Shown here piece by piece: positions 1 to 9,378 of a stretch of 64,000 nt of DNA. This DNA comes from Acidobacteriota bacterium (GTDB lineage: Bacteria > Acidobacteriota > Terriglobia > Bryobacterales > Bryobacteraceae), in the NCBI GenBank assembly GCA_018268935.1, contig JAFDVS010000048.1:1-64000 (forward strand). The letters are read 5' to 3'. Each line of letters opens with the position of its first letter. The first letter of the stretch is position 1. A program made the position numbers and the translations under genes. The notes under the pieces were generated by a model. It had not been told where the DNA came from and did not search any database. It saw only the letters and a program-made list of their open reading frames with translations.

Positions 1-138
1 GGATTTTTCAGCCGGAGTTGACACCAAACGTTCCTAGACCGTCGATCCGGTCCCTGAACCCGGGTCATTAGTCCGAGTCCGCCGTCCCTGACTCTCATCA
101 TCCGCCGCTCTAACGGTGACATCCCCACTTTGCATCGC

Positions 139-179
139 AATCGGTGTCCATCTGTGCCCATCTTCTTCATCGGTGTCCC
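139..179 (-). repeat. Dispersed repeat S1 (CACAGATG/CACCGATG type)
   Basis: On the minus strand this reads as short units of the type ACACCGATG, GGCACAGATGG, ACACCGATTG. The same loose motif recurs at 10529-10565, 13012-13047, 33338-33370, 37714-37746 and 55527-55565. It lies upstream of the first TonB receptor gene. The rest of 1-255 holds no convincing gene. The copies are diverged, so family membership is by eye only. Confidence 0.5.
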
Positions 180-255
180 AAACCCGCCGCCCCTGACACC
201 CATGACTCTCCCCACATGTGATATAAATGTCCCCCAAGAAAGAGGGCCACAACAC

Positions 256-3200
256 ATGCGGATGCTACCCATCCTCCTCCTCTCGACATCCATCCTAAGC
301 GCCCAGGAATATCGCGCAAACCTGCTCGGCATCGTCACCGACTCCACCGGTGCCACCATCCCCGACGCCTCCATCAAAGTCACCAACATCGAGACCGCCG
401 TCGTCGCCTCCACCAAAACCAACAGCGACGGCTCCTACCTCGTCCCGTTCCTCAATCCCGGCAAATACTCCATCCTCGTCGAAATGTCCGGCTTCAAATC
501 CTTCGAGCGCAGCCCCATCGAACTCCGCGTCAACGATCGCTCTCGCCTCGACATCACCCTCGACGTCGGCCAGGTCACCGATCGCGTCACCGTAGTCGGC
601 GAAGCCCCCCTCCTCGAAGTCTCCACCGCCAGCCGCGGCCAATCCATCGAGAATCAAAAAATCACCGACCTCCCGCTTAGCGGCCGCAATCCATTCGGCT
701 TCACCAACCTCGCCGCCGGAGTCCAATACACCGGAGCACTCACCGGCTTCGGCCCCACCGACTCCGGTGCCATGTCCTCCTACTCCATCAACGGCGGACG
801 CCCCGGCCAGAACGCCTTCCAAATCGACGGCCTCCCCGATCAATCCATCACCACCGTTTCCAACCTCGCCTACGTCCCGCCCATCGAAGCCACCGGCGAG
901 CTCAAAATCCAAACCAACACCTACGACGCGCAATACGGCCGCACCTCCGGCGGCGTCATCAGCCTCTCCATCAAACCCGGCACCAACAGCTTCCACGGAG
1001 CAGCCTACGAATACGCGCGCCGCACTCCCTTCGAAGCCAACGCTTATTCCAACAACGCCACCGGCCAGCCCCGCACCAAACGCGTAGGTGACCAGTACGG
1101 CTTCGAAATCGATGGCCCCGTCTGGCTCCCCGGCCTCTACAAAGGCCGCGACAAAACATTCTTCATGTTCGCCTACGAAGGCATTCGTACTCGCAACCCC
1201 GCCAACTCGCTCGGCGCAGTCCCAACCCCCGAACAGAAAGCAGGCGACTTCTCCCAAACCCTCACCAGCGCCGGCCGTCCCTTCACCATGTACGATCCCC
1301 TCACCGTTGCCCTCAACCCCGCCTTCGATGCCTCCCGCGCCGTCACACTAACCAACCTCCAGTACATCCGCTCCCCCTTCGCCGGCAACCGCATCCCTCA
1401 GGCGCGCATGAATCCCATCGCCCTCAACATCCTCAAAGACATTCCACTCCCCAACCAGCCCGGCGACCCCGTCACCAAACTCAACAATTGGTACAAAGGC
1501 GACATCCGCTCCGAACTCGACTACACCAACTACATCACTCGCGTCGATCACAACATCAACAACGTCTGGAAAGTTTTCGCCCGTTGGAATTACAACTACC
1601 GCAACGGAGGCCGCATCAACTACGACGGTTGGGAAACTCCCGCCCGCCGCGCCACGCACCTCACACGCCGCAACGATGGAGCCGCCGTCGACGCCGTCGC
1701 CACACTCAGCCCCACCACCGTCCTCAGCCTCCGCCTCGGCTTCAATCGCTTCAAAGAGGAATCGCTCTTCACACCCGCCGACGTATCCTCCCTCGGCTTC
1801 CCCGCCAAACTCGCCGGCCAACTCCAGATCCCCAACAAATACCCCATCGTCACCTTCGAAAACTACCTCCAAACCGGCAACAACGAAACGGCAATCCTGC
1901 CCAGCGAAACATGGGCAGGGCAGGGAACTGTCATTCGCACCACCGGCCCCCACTCCATGAAATTCGGAGCCGAATTCCGTCTCATGCGCTACGCCTCCAT
2001 CGGCCGCGCCAACGGGCAAGGCACTTACTCCTTCACCCGCAGCTTCACCAGTTCCAATCCGCAAATCAACGACGCCGCCGGAGGCAACGCCATCGCCTCG
2101 TTCCTCCTCGGCACCATGAACTCCGCCTCCGCCGTCATCAACTCAACGCCCTACTTGAGCTCCCGCTACCCCGTCGTCTTCTTCCAGGACGATTGGCAAA
2201 TCAATCGCAATCTCACTGTGAACCTCGGCATTCGCTGGGACATCGAAGGTCCGCCCTCCGAACGCTACAACCGCCAGAACCGCGGCTTCGACTTCGCCGC
2301 GCGCAGTCCCTATCAAGTCCCCGGCCTCGATCTCAAAGGCGGTCTCCTGTTCGCCGGCGTCAACGGCCTCCCTCGCGGTGCATTCAACACCGACTACAAC
2401 AACATCCAGCCGCGCTTCGGCCTCGCCTACAAACTGCTCCGCACCAAGCCCCTCGTATTCCGCGCCGGAGCGGGCCGCTACTTTCTCCCCACCGTCGAAT
2501 TCGGCGGCGAAATCGGCTTCTCCCAAACCACCAACGCCCAGACCATCACTCCCGGCTTCCTCCCCTTCCACACCCTCGGCGACCCCTTCCCCAACGGCCT
2601 CATCCAGCCCCCCGCCGCCGAGCGTGGCCTCGCCACCCAAGTCGGTGACTCCGCCACCTTCAACGATCCCACCCGCCGCGTCCCCTACGTCTGGCAATAC
2701 TCCGCCGGCTTTGAATACGAGCTGAAGCCCGGCCTCCTCGCCGAAGTCTCCTACGTCGGCAGCCAGACCAAACAGATCCAGGCCGCCCGCTCGTTGAACT
2801 TCCTCACCAACGATCAACTCGCCCTCGGCACACCCTACCTCAACACCGTCGTGCCCAACCCGTTCTTCGGCGTCCTCCCCATCACCACCGCGCGCGGCGG
2901 CCAATCCACCATCCAGCGCCGCAACCTCATCACCCAATACCCACACTTCTCCGGCCTCACCATGGGCCAGCAAAACCTCGGCTCCAGTTGGTACAACTCC
3001 GTCCAGTTCAAACTCGAGCAGCGTTTCAAAAACGGGCTCAGCTACCTCGTCTCTTACACCGTCTCCAAAACCATGGAAGCCGTCGCCTTCCTCAATAACC
3101 AGGACATCAATCCCAACCGCGAACTCACCACCTTCGACACCCCGCAGCGCCTCGTCCTCAGCGGCTTCTACGAATTCCCCATCGGCCCCAAGCAGCGCTA

Positions 3201-3648
3201 CCTCAACAAGGGCCTCATGTCCCACATCGTCGGCGGATGGCAAGCCAACTGGATCGGCATCCTCCAAAGCGGCACGCCCATGAGCTATCCCGATTTCTAC
3301 ATCCAGGGCAACCCCAAGCTCGAATCCGGCCAGACACTCAACCGCTGGTTCGACACCAATCGCGCCATCTGGCAACAGCGCCCCGCCGACTCGCTTCGCA
3401 CCTCTCCCCTCCGCAGCCCCAACATTCGCCGCCACACCGCGCCCACCTTCGATCTCTCCCTCAATCGCAACTTCTACATCCGCGAAGGTCACGGCCTCCA
3501 ATTCAAAGTCTCTGCCTTCAACGCCACCAATTCGCCCATCTTCAACTTCCCCAACACCGATCCGAATTCTCCGCTCTTCGGTGTCGTCCCCATCACCCAG
3601 ATCAACAGCCCCCGCAGCGTCGAACTAGGCCTGCGTTATGTCTTCTAA
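256..3648 (+). CDS. TonB-dependent receptor with N-terminal carboxypeptidase-regulatory domain
   Basis: A 1130-residue outer-membrane receptor of the Oar-like type common in Acidobacteriota. Residues 1-18 form a signal peptide (MRMLPILLL...ILSAQ). Residues about 20-105 are a carboxypeptidase-regulatory beta-sandwich (GIVTDSTGATIPDASIKV). A plug domain follows (about 125-240; LPLSGRNP, then INGGRPGQNAFQIDGL), then a long beta barrel ending in Phe (LGLRYVF), the usual outer-membrane signature. The frame is open from 130, but the ATG at 256 is chosen because it directly begins the signal peptide and has AGAAAGAGG upstream. Such proteins probably import or bind bulky carbohydrate or peptide ligands; the substrate is not visible. 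It precedes the LRR/DUF1592/DUF1552 cluster on the same strand. Confidence 0.9.
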   Translation: MRMLPILLLSTSILSAQEYRANLLGIVTDSTGATIPDASIKVTNIETAVVASTKTNSDGSYLVPFLNPGKYSILVEMSGFKSFERSPIELRVNDRSRLDITLDVGQVTDRVTVVGEAPLLEVSTASRGQSIENQKITDLPLSGRNPFGFTNLAAGVQYTGALTGFGPTDSGAMSSYSINGGRPGQNAFQIDGLPDQSITTVSNLAYVPPIEATGELKIQTNTYDAQYGRTSGGVISLSIKPGTNSFHGAAYEYARRTPFEANAYSNNATGQPRTKRVGDQYGFEIDGPVWLPGLYKGRDKTFFMFAYEGIRTRNPANSLGAVPTPEQKAGDFSQTLTSAGRPFTMYDPLTVALNPAFDASRAVTLTNLQYIRSPFAGNRIPQARMNPIALNILKDIPLPNQPGDPVTKLNNWYKGDIRSELDYTNYITRVDHNINNVWKVFARWNYNYRNGGRINYDGWETPARRATHLTRRNDGAAVDAVATLSPTTVLSLRLGFNRFKEESLFTPADVSSLGFPAKLAGQLQIPNKYPIVTFENYLQTGNNETAILPSETWAGQGTVIRTTGPHSMKFGAEFRLMRYASIGRANGQGTYSFTRSFTSSNPQINDAAGGNAIASFLLGTMNSASAVINSTPYLSSRYPVVFFQDDWQINRNLTVNLGIRWDIEGPPSERYNRQNRGFDFAARSPYQVPGLDLKGGLLFAGVNGLPRGAFNTDYNNIQPRFGLAYKLLRTKPLVFRAGAGRYFLPTVEFGGEIGFSQTTNAQTITPGFLPFHTLGDPFPNGLIQPPAAERGLATQVGDSATFNDPTRRVPYVWQYSAGFEYELKPGLLAEVSYVGSQTKQIQAARSLNFLTNDQLALGTPYLNTVVPNPFFGVLPITTARGGQSTIQRRNLITQYPHFSGLTMGQQNLGSSWYNSVQFKLEQRFKNGLSYLVSYTVSKTMEAVAFLNNQDINPNRELTTFDTPQRLVLSGFYEFPIGPKQRYLNKGLMSHIVGGWQANWIGILQSGTPMSYPDFYIQGNPKLESGQTLNRWFDTNRAIWQQRPADSLRTSPLRSPNIRRHTAPTFDLSLNRNFYIREGHGLQFKVSAFNATNSPIFNFPNTDPNSPLFGVVPITQINSPRSVELGLRYVF

Positions 3649-3653
3649 CTTCA

Positions 3654-3678
3654 GAGCCGCGCGCGTGAGCAAGCGGTC
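3654..3678 (+). repeat. Stop-proximal repeat R1
   Basis: First of four copies of a 25-nt element: GAGCCGCGCGCGT, one variable base (here G), then AGCAAGCGGTC. It begins 5 nt after the TonB receptor stop codon, in sense orientation. The other copies are at 14318-14342 (+), 50498-50522 (-) and 61392-61414 (-). Its ends, CCGC and GCGG, can pair into a short imperfect hairpin. Seventeen nt further on, AAAGGAAAGTATTC (3696-3709) forms the ribosome-binding region of the next gene, and nearly the same string follows copy R2. Confidence 0.85.
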
Positions 3679-3716
3679 AACCTGAGCGGAATCGAAAAGG
3701 AAAGTATTCTAAGAAA

Positions 3717-5555
3717 ATGCGCACTCTCCTGGGACTACTTCTCTGCGCAACACTATCCGCAGCCGCCGATCGCGAAGCCGCCGAATGGATCCTTCGCCTC
3801 GGCGGCTCCATCATCCTCCACGGCTCCAAACAACGAATCACCGAACTCGCGCAACTCCCCAACACCGACTTCCGCATCCACACCGTCAACCTCGTCCCGC
3901 TCATCCTCCAACCCAATGAGTTCGAGCGTCTCAGCACGCTCACCGAACTCCGCGAACTCTACATCTCCGGCCGCACCTGGCATTCCCTCCCCACCAAAAC
4001 CTCGCGAGACTCCTTCCAATACCTCGCACCCCTCACCAAACTCGAACGCCTCGTCCTCAGCCTTCCCGTGCAAACCGACGTGCAACTCGAAGACACCGCC
4101 ATCGCCGCCATCGCGCCTCTCACCAATCTCCGCGAACTCCGCCTCGCCCAGACCAAAGTCAAAGGCCGCACCCTCACCCCCTTCACCAACCTCCGCGAGC
4201 TCGATCTCAAAAATACCCCCACAGACAACGAAGGCGTGCGCAACATCGCAAACATGCGCAACCTCGAAAAACTCAACCTCAGAGACACCATGGTCACCGA
4301 CGAAGGCCTCTCCGCCCTCGCCAATCTCACCGCGCTCACTGACCTCGATCTCTACGGCACGCGCATCTCCGACGCCGGCCTCACCCACCTCGCCAACCTC
4401 ACCAATCTCCGCCGCCTCAATCTCACCGGCGCCGACATCTCCGACTCCGGCCTCGACCAACTCGCACGCCTCACCAAACTCGAAGAGCTCAATCTCTACC
4501 GCACCAAAACCACCAACGCCGGCCTCGAAAAACTCAAAGCCCTCTCCAAGCTCACCAAGCTCGACCTCCGCTACTCTCGTGTCAATCGTGGAGGCATCAC
4601 CGCCCTCAAAACCGCGCTCCCCAACTGCACCATCGCCTTCCTCGACACATCCGCCGGCGCACAATCCACCGACGCCGATATCCGCCCCATCATCTCCCGT
4701 GCCAACCTCAAGGAACTCGACATCTCCGTCACCCAGGCAGGCAATCCCTCCCTCGACGCCATCCCCGCCAACTGCGCCCTCGTCAGCCTCAAAATGGCCA
4801 ACACCACCGTCTCCGATCCAGGCCTCAGGAACCTCGCCCGCTGCCCCCATCTCCGCCGCCTCGATCTCTCTCACACATTGATCGAAGGCCCCGGCCTCGC
4901 GCATCTCGCCACACTCACCGAACTCGAAGAACTCAACCTCGCCTCCACCACCGTCACCAGTGAAGACCTCAAACCTCTCGCCCAACTCACCAATCTCAAA
5001 ATCCTCGATCTCTCCCACACCGACATCACCAACGACGGCCTCGCCCACATCAAATCGCTTCCGAAACTCCGCGAACTTCATCTCACCGGCTCCGACATCG
5101 GCGACCCCGGCCTCGCCCACATCGCCGCCATTCCCTCACTCGAAGTGCTCCTCCTCGGCTACGGCCGCTTCACCGACAAAGGTATCGCCACACTCGCCAC
5201 GCTCACCAATCTCACGCGCCTCGAAATGGTCCGCACGCGCATCGGCGACACCGGCCTCGCCACCCTCGCCTCACTCAAAAAACTCACCCGCCTCAACCTC
5301 GATTACACCGCCGTCACCGACAAAGGCCTTCCTCAACTCACCACACTCCCCGCGCTCACTGAACTCCTCCTCGACAGCGCCACCATCACCGACGCAGGCA
5401 CCGCCATCATCGCCTCCATGCCCCAACTCAAATTCGTCAACCTCTATCACACGCTAGTCACCGACAAAGGTATGGACACACTCCGCAAATCCCTCCCCGC
5501 CACAAAAATCGTCTGGGAGCGCGACTCCGCCCAGCCCGTAAGGAGGGGTAGCTAA
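3717..5555 (+). CDS. Exported leucine-rich-repeat protein (double array)
   Basis: A 612-residue protein with signal peptide MRTLLGLLLCATLSAAA, then an AAEWILRLGGS segment often found at the start of bacterial exported LRR proteins, then a ribonuclease-inhibitor-type LRR array with a 23-24 residue period (LTNLRRLNLTGADISDSGL). The DNA therefore looks like a degenerate 72-bp tandem repeat. A cap-like segment (TALKTALPNCTIAF, about residues 292-306) interrupts the array, and a similar cap (LRKSLPATKIVW) ends the protein, so it reads as two LRR units in tandem. LRR surfaces bind proteins or glycans; no catalytic domain is present. Its stop codon directly abuts the next start (TAA then ATG). Function unknown; probably periplasmic or surface-exposed. 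Confidence 0.88.
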   Translation: MRTLLGLLLCATLSAAADREAAEWILRLGGSIILHGSKQRITELAQLPNTDFRIHTVNLVPLILQPNEFERLSTLTELRELYISGRTWHSLPTKTSRDSFQYLAPLTKLERLVLSLPVQTDVQLEDTAIAAIAPLTNLRELRLAQTKVKGRTLTPFTNLRELDLKNTPTDNEGVRNIANMRNLEKLNLRDTMVTDEGLSALANLTALTDLDLYGTRISDAGLTHLANLTNLRRLNLTGADISDSGLDQLARLTKLEELNLYRTKTTNAGLEKLKALSKLTKLDLRYSRVNRGGITALKTALPNCTIAFLDTSAGAQSTDADIRPIISRANLKELDISVTQAGNPSLDAIPANCALVSLKMANTTVSDPGLRNLARCPHLRRLDLSHTLIEGPGLAHLATLTELEELNLASTTVTSEDLKPLAQLTNLKILDLSHTDITNDGLAHIKSLPKLRELHLTGSDIGDPGLAHIAAIPSLEVLLLGYGRFTDKGIATLATLTNLTRLEMVRTRIGDTGLATLASLKKLTRLNLDYTAVTDKGLPQLTTLPALTELLLDSATITDAGTAIIASMPQLKFVNLYHTLVTDKGMDTLRKSLPATKIVWERDSAQPVRRGS

Positions 5556-6536
5556 ATGAAACATCGAGTGGCGACGGGCCTCCAGGCCGGTCGCAGTCCA
5601 GCCTGGGAAGGCTGGACAGCCAAATCTGCGGCGCTGGGCTTCCTCCTCCTCACCGTCCCCATCCTCACCCAAGCCGCCGACACCACCACCACCATCAACC
5701 TCAACCACGCCTGGATCACCGACGGCGACATCGCCCACCTCGCCACCCTCACCCAACTCCAATCCCTCGACCTCTCCTTCACCCTCATCACCGACGCCGG
5801 CCTCGAGCAACTCAGCCCCCTCCGCAACGTCCAACACCTCAACCTCCAATCCACCGAACTCCTCACCGACACCGCCATCGCCCACATCCGTCCCTGGAAG
5901 CAACTCCGCTCCCTCAACCTCCGCGGCACCGACATCACCGACACCTCCATGGAGTACATCGCCAACCTCCCCAACCTTGAATCCCTCGACATCAGCTACA
6001 CCCAGGTCACCAACAACGGCATGGAATTCCTCGCCCCGCTCACCAAGCTCGAAACACTCTCCATCGGCGGCAACAAGATCAGTGGCGTCGGCCTCCACAT
6101 CCTCAAATCGCTCCCACACCTCAAACACCTCAATCTCAGCGGCGCGCAAAAACGCAACTCCGGCACCTGGGGCGCCACTCTCACCGAAGCCGACCTCGGC
6201 ACACTCGCCACGCTCACCAACCTCGAATCTCTCAACCTCGGCGGCACGCGCGTCACCAACACCGGCCTCGCCCGTCTCAAAACGCTCACCCTTCTCCGCG
6301 AACTCGACCTCAGCAAAACGCAAATCACATCCACCGCGCTCGCCACGCTCAGCGCCATGCCCGCCCTGACCGAACTCAAACTCTGGAAAGCCACCGCCAT
6401 CAACGACGACGCCATCCCCCACCTCGCCGCCCTCCGCAAGCTGACGTTACTCGACATCGCCGATACATCCATCACGCCCGAAGCCGCAGCCACTCTGCGA
6501 AAGCAACTCACCCATTGCAAGGTGCTAGGCAAATGA
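5556..6536 (+). CDS. Exported leucine-rich-repeat protein 2 with REP-derived N-terminus
   Basis: A 326-residue LRR protein of the same type as its upstream neighbour, with about ten 24-residue repeats (LTQLQSLDLSFTLITDAGL) and the same C-terminal cap (LRKQLTHCKVLGK). The start ATG follows the previous stop with no gap. Residues 4-21 (about RVATGLQAGRSPAWEGWT) are the translation of REP-like element A, which lies inside the coding region. Behind them comes a normal hydrophobic signal core (ALGFLLLTVPILTQAAD). Either the REP insertion lengthened the n-region of the signal peptide or the true start is a weak downstream codon. The 3' end overlaps the next gene by ATGA. Confidence 0.85.
   Translation: MKHRVATGLQAGRSPAWEGWTAKSAALGFLLLTVPILTQAADTTTTINLNHAWITDGDIAHLATLTQLQSLDLSFTLITDAGLEQLSPLRNVQHLNLQSTELLTDTAIAHIRPWKQLRSLNLRGTDITDTSMEYIANLPNLESLDISYTQVTNNGMEFLAPLTKLETLSIGGNKISGVGLHILKSLPHLKHLNLSGAQKRNSGTWGATLTEADLGTLATLTNLESLNLGGTRVTNTGLARLKTLTLLRELDLSKTQITSTALATLSAMPALTELKLWKATAINDDAIPHLAALRKLTLLDIADTSITPEAAATLRKQLTHCKVLGK
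5567..5617 (+). repeat. REP-like two-hairpin element A
   Basis: Tag AGTG is followed by hairpin 1 (5571-5594; arms GCGAC and GTCGC around GGCCT-CC-AGGCC) and hairpin 2 (5596-5617; arms GTCCAGCCT and AGGCTGGAC, loop GGGA, nine perfect pairs). It is translated as the N-terminus of the second LRR protein and starts 12 nt after the stop of the first. Copies B-E are at 17895-17945, 19192-19218, 44498-44543 and 58659-58680. Confidence 0.9.
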
Positions 6537-8092
6537 TTCATCTGCTATTGCTGATCTCCGTACTCAACGCCGAGTCCACACAACCACTCCGCCGCCTCAC
6601 GCACAATCAATACAACAACACCGTCCGCGATCTCCTCAACGATCGCACGCGTCCCGCCGATCAATTCCCACCGGAAGACTACGTCAACGGTTTCAAAAAC
6701 CAGTTCTCCGCGCAAGACATCTCGCCACTGCTGGCGCAAACCTACGCCAACGCCGCCGAGCGTCTCGCCCGCACCGCCTTCCTCGGCGGCCGTGACGACA
6801 ACAACCTCATCCCCTGCAAACCCCAATCCCCCGCCGATGCAAAATGCGCCGCCGCATTCGTCCGCAGCCTCGGCGACAAAGCATTCCGCCGCCCCCTCAC
6901 CGAAGCCGAACACCGCCGCTACACGCACCTCCTCACCACCGAAGCCACTCGCCGCAACGACTTCATCCGTGGCGCCCAAACCGTCGTCGAAGCGCTCCTC
7001 CAATCCCCCAAATTCCTCTTCCGCATCGAAACCGGCGGCCCCAACGAACCCTACGAAATCGCCACCCGCCTCTCCTACTTCCTTTGGGAAACCATGCCCG
7101 ACGCGCAACTCACAGCAGCCGCGAAAGCCGGCAAACTATCGAACCCCGCCGCGCGCGAAGCCATCATTCGCAACATGGTCAACGACCCGCGCTCCAAAGC
7201 CGCCCTCGACGAATTCCTCGCCCAATGGCTCCGCTTCGATCTCGTCTGGAACTCCGTCAAAGACCGCCGCATCTTCCCCATGTTCAACGAAGAGCTCGCC
7301 GCGGCCATGACCGAAGAAACCCGCCGCACCATTGCCGACACCGTCTGGAACAATCGCCCATTCACCGAGATCTTCACCGCCCCCTACGGCTTCCTCAACC
7401 CCGACCTCGCCTCGCTCTACTCACTCCCCGCGCCCACCGAAGAGTTCACCAAAACCCAATATCCATCGGCCTCCGGACGCGCCGGCATCCTCAGCCAGGC
7501 CATGTTCCTTTCCCAAACCAGCAAGCCCGGCGAAACCTCGCCCACCGTCCGCGGCTTCTTCGTCCGCGATCGCTTCCTCTGCCAAACCGTCCCCGACCCG
7601 CCTCCCGGCACCAACAGCAGTCTCCCTCCGCTCTCTCCCGACCGGGCCCTCACCTCGCGCCAGCGACTCTCCGAACACGTCATCAATCCCGTCTGCGCCG
7701 GCTGTCACCAATTGATGGACCCCATCGGCTTCGGCCTCGAAGGTTTCGACGCCATCGGCCGCAAGCGCGACACCGAACGCATCACCTTCTTCCCCACCCG
7801 CGAAACCCGCAATGACACTTCCAAAACCGTCGACCTCCCCCTCGACACCTCCGGCAGTATCAATGGCATGCCTAACGGCAAATTCGCCGGACCCGCCGAA
7901 CTCGGCCGCATTCTCGCCAACAGCCGCGAATGCCAGGAATGCGTCGTCAAGCAGCTATTCCGCTACGCCAAAGGCCGCCGCGAATCGAACGAAGACCGCG
8001 AACTCATCACCCAGCTCTACACCAGATTCGCCGCCTCCCAATTCCGATTCAAAGAGCTTATGATATGGATAGCCGAGGATCAGAAACGATGA
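6533..8092 (+). CDS. DUF1592/DUF1588-type exported haem protein
   Basis: A 519-residue secreted protein with signal peptide MIHLLLLISVLNAES. It shows the domain order of the planctomycete/acidobacterial family DUF1587 (RRLTHNQYNNTVRDLL), DUF1595, DUF1592, DUF1588 (RAGILSQAMFLSQTSKPGE and VRGFFVRDRFLC) and DUF1585 at the C-terminus (ANSRECQECVVKQLFRYAKG). A CxxCH motif (NPVCAGCHQLMDPIGFGLE) suggests covalent c-type haem. The ATG at 6533 overlaps the previous stop as ATGA and is preferred over the in-frame codon at 6515. The next gene, DUF1552, overlaps by ATGA too; this pair is a known genomic partnership of unproved biochemical role. Confidence 0.9.
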   Translation: MIHLLLLISVLNAESTQPLRRLTHNQYNNTVRDLLNDRTRPADQFPPEDYVNGFKNQFSAQDISPLLAQTYANAAERLARTAFLGGRDDNNLIPCKPQSPADAKCAAAFVRSLGDKAFRRPLTEAEHRRYTHLLTTEATRRNDFIRGAQTVVEALLQSPKFLFRIETGGPNEPYEIATRLSYFLWETMPDAQLTAAAKAGKLSNPAAREAIIRNMVNDPRSKAALDEFLAQWLRFDLVWNSVKDRRIFPMFNEELAAAMTEETRRTIADTVWNNRPFTEIFTAPYGFLNPDLASLYSLPAPTEEFTKTQYPSASGRAGILSQAMFLSQTSKPGETSPTVRGFFVRDRFLCQTVPDPPPGTNSSLPPLSPDRALTSRQRLSEHVINPVCAGCHQLMDPIGFGLEGFDAIGRKRDTERITFFPTRETRNDTSKTVDLPLDTSGSINGMPNGKFAGPAELGRILANSRECQECVVKQLFRYAKGRRESNEDRELITQLYTRFAASQFRFKELMIWIAEDQKR

Positions 8093-9378
8093 CCAAACCC
8101 CCATCCGTTTCCCGCCGTCGCCTTCTGCGCGGCATCACCGCCACAGGCACGCTCCTGCGCATCGGCCTCCCGCCGCTCGATGCCATGTTCAACAGCCACG
8201 GCACCGCCTACGCCGCCGAGCAATCCATCCCCTCGCGCTTCGTCCTCTGGTTCAACGGCAACGGCATCCCCGAGCGGTACTGGATCCCCGCCGAAACCGG
8301 CAAGGGCTATCAGATGACCCCGTGTCTCTCGCCCTTGGCCCACATGCAGGATAAGATCCACGTTCTCTCCGGCCTCGACAACCCCGCCGCCCGCATGCCC
8401 GGCCCCGGCAACGATCATCACCGCTCCATGAGCGGACTCATGTCCGGCACCCCCTTCACCGGCCGCGGCGCCGGTGGCGCATCCATCGATCAAGTCATCG
8501 CTGCAAAGATCGGAACCTCCACCCGCTTCCGCTCCCTGCAAATCGGAGTCTGCCAGGAATCGCACGGCGAAAGCATTCACCGCAACATGAGTTGGGCCGG
8601 CCATGAGCGCGCGCTCCCGCCCGAACTCGTTCCGCAAAACTTATTCGATCGCATTTTCGGCACCAAGCCGCAAGACTGGCTCGATCGCAAAAAGAGCGTC
8701 CTCGACGCCGTCCAAGACGATTTCAAAGACCTCAACTCCGGGCTCGGCACGACCGACAAAACCCGCCTCGACGGCTATCTCTCCTCCATCCGCGACCTTG
8801 AGCGAGCCATCCTCTCCTTGCCACCGGAATACGGCAACTCGACCGAGATCACCGCAGGTGGCGACGTAAAGGATTACCCCCGCATCGCCAAGCTCCAATC
8901 CGAACTCCTCGTCCACGCATTAGCAGCCCGTCAAACCAACGTCGCGACCTACATGCTCACCAAATGCCAGAGCCTTGTCCGTCTCCCCTGGCTCGGCTAC
9001 ACCACGCTCCGCCATCACGACTACACGCACACCAACGCCGACAGCCCGCGCGCCCAGCGCATCATGCGCGACATCTGCCGCTGGCACGTCGAAGAGTTCG
9101 CATTCCTGCTCTCGAAGCTAGCCTCCATCCGCGAAGGCGATGGCACATTGCTCGACAACACCGCGCTCGCCTACATCCACGAGCACGCCGAAGCCAACGC
9201 CCACAAAAACAACGGACTCGTCGCCATCCTCGCCGGCCACAAAAAGCTCCGCAAAGGAGCCCACACCAAAACCACCGGCACCATGGCCGAACTCTACTTA
9301 GCGCTAGCCAACGACGTCCTCGGCGCAAACATCGATCGCTTCCCCACCGCCGCCCGCAAACTCGAATCCATCGCGTGA
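8089..9378 (+). CDS. DUF1552 family protein with Tat signal
   Basis: A 429-residue member of the DUF1552 family. The N-terminus has a twin-arginine export signal (SRRRLLRGITATG), so it is probably folded in the cytoplasm and exported through Tat. Conserved family features visible are the NGNGIPERYW segment, LSGLDNPAA, the HHRSMSGLMSGTPF block and the C-terminal NTALAYIHEHAEANAHKNNG block. The start at 8089 is fixed by ATGA overlap with the DUF1592 gene; the open frame upstream of it is a shadow. The stop overlaps the next start (GTGA). DUF1552 and DUF1592 proteins almost always occur together. The reaction is unknown. Confidence 0.9.
   Translation: MTKPPSVSRRRLLRGITATGTLLRIGLPPLDAMFNSHGTAYAAEQSIPSRFVLWFNGNGIPERYWIPAETGKGYQMTPCLSPLAHMQDKIHVLSGLDNPAARMPGPGNDHHRSMSGLMSGTPFTGRGAGGASIDQVIAAKIGTSTRFRSLQIGVCQESHGESIHRNMSWAGHERALPPELVPQNLFDRIFGTKPQDWLDRKKSVLDAVQDDFKDLNSGLGTTDKTRLDGYLSSIRDLERAILSLPPEYGNSTEITAGGDVKDYPRIAKLQSELLVHALAARQTNVATYMLTKCQSLVRLPWLGYTTLRHHDYTHTNADSPRAQRIMRDICRWHVEEFAFLLSKLASIREGDGTLLDNTALAYIHEHAEANAHKNNGLVAILAGHKKLRKGAHTKTTGTMAELYLALANDVLGANIDRFPTAARKLESIA

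Noticed and set aside
295..3501. Long minus-strand frames opposite the TonB receptor (295-1257, 1348-2064, 2143-3501)
   Set aside because: They mirror the strong C-ending codon bias of the plus gene, are low-complexity Gly/Ala/Glu/Val-rich, and match no family.
3930..5500. Possible DNA-level minisatellite with 72-bp period
   Set aside because: Explained by the 24-residue LRR unit; the DNA repeats are degenerate and in frame.
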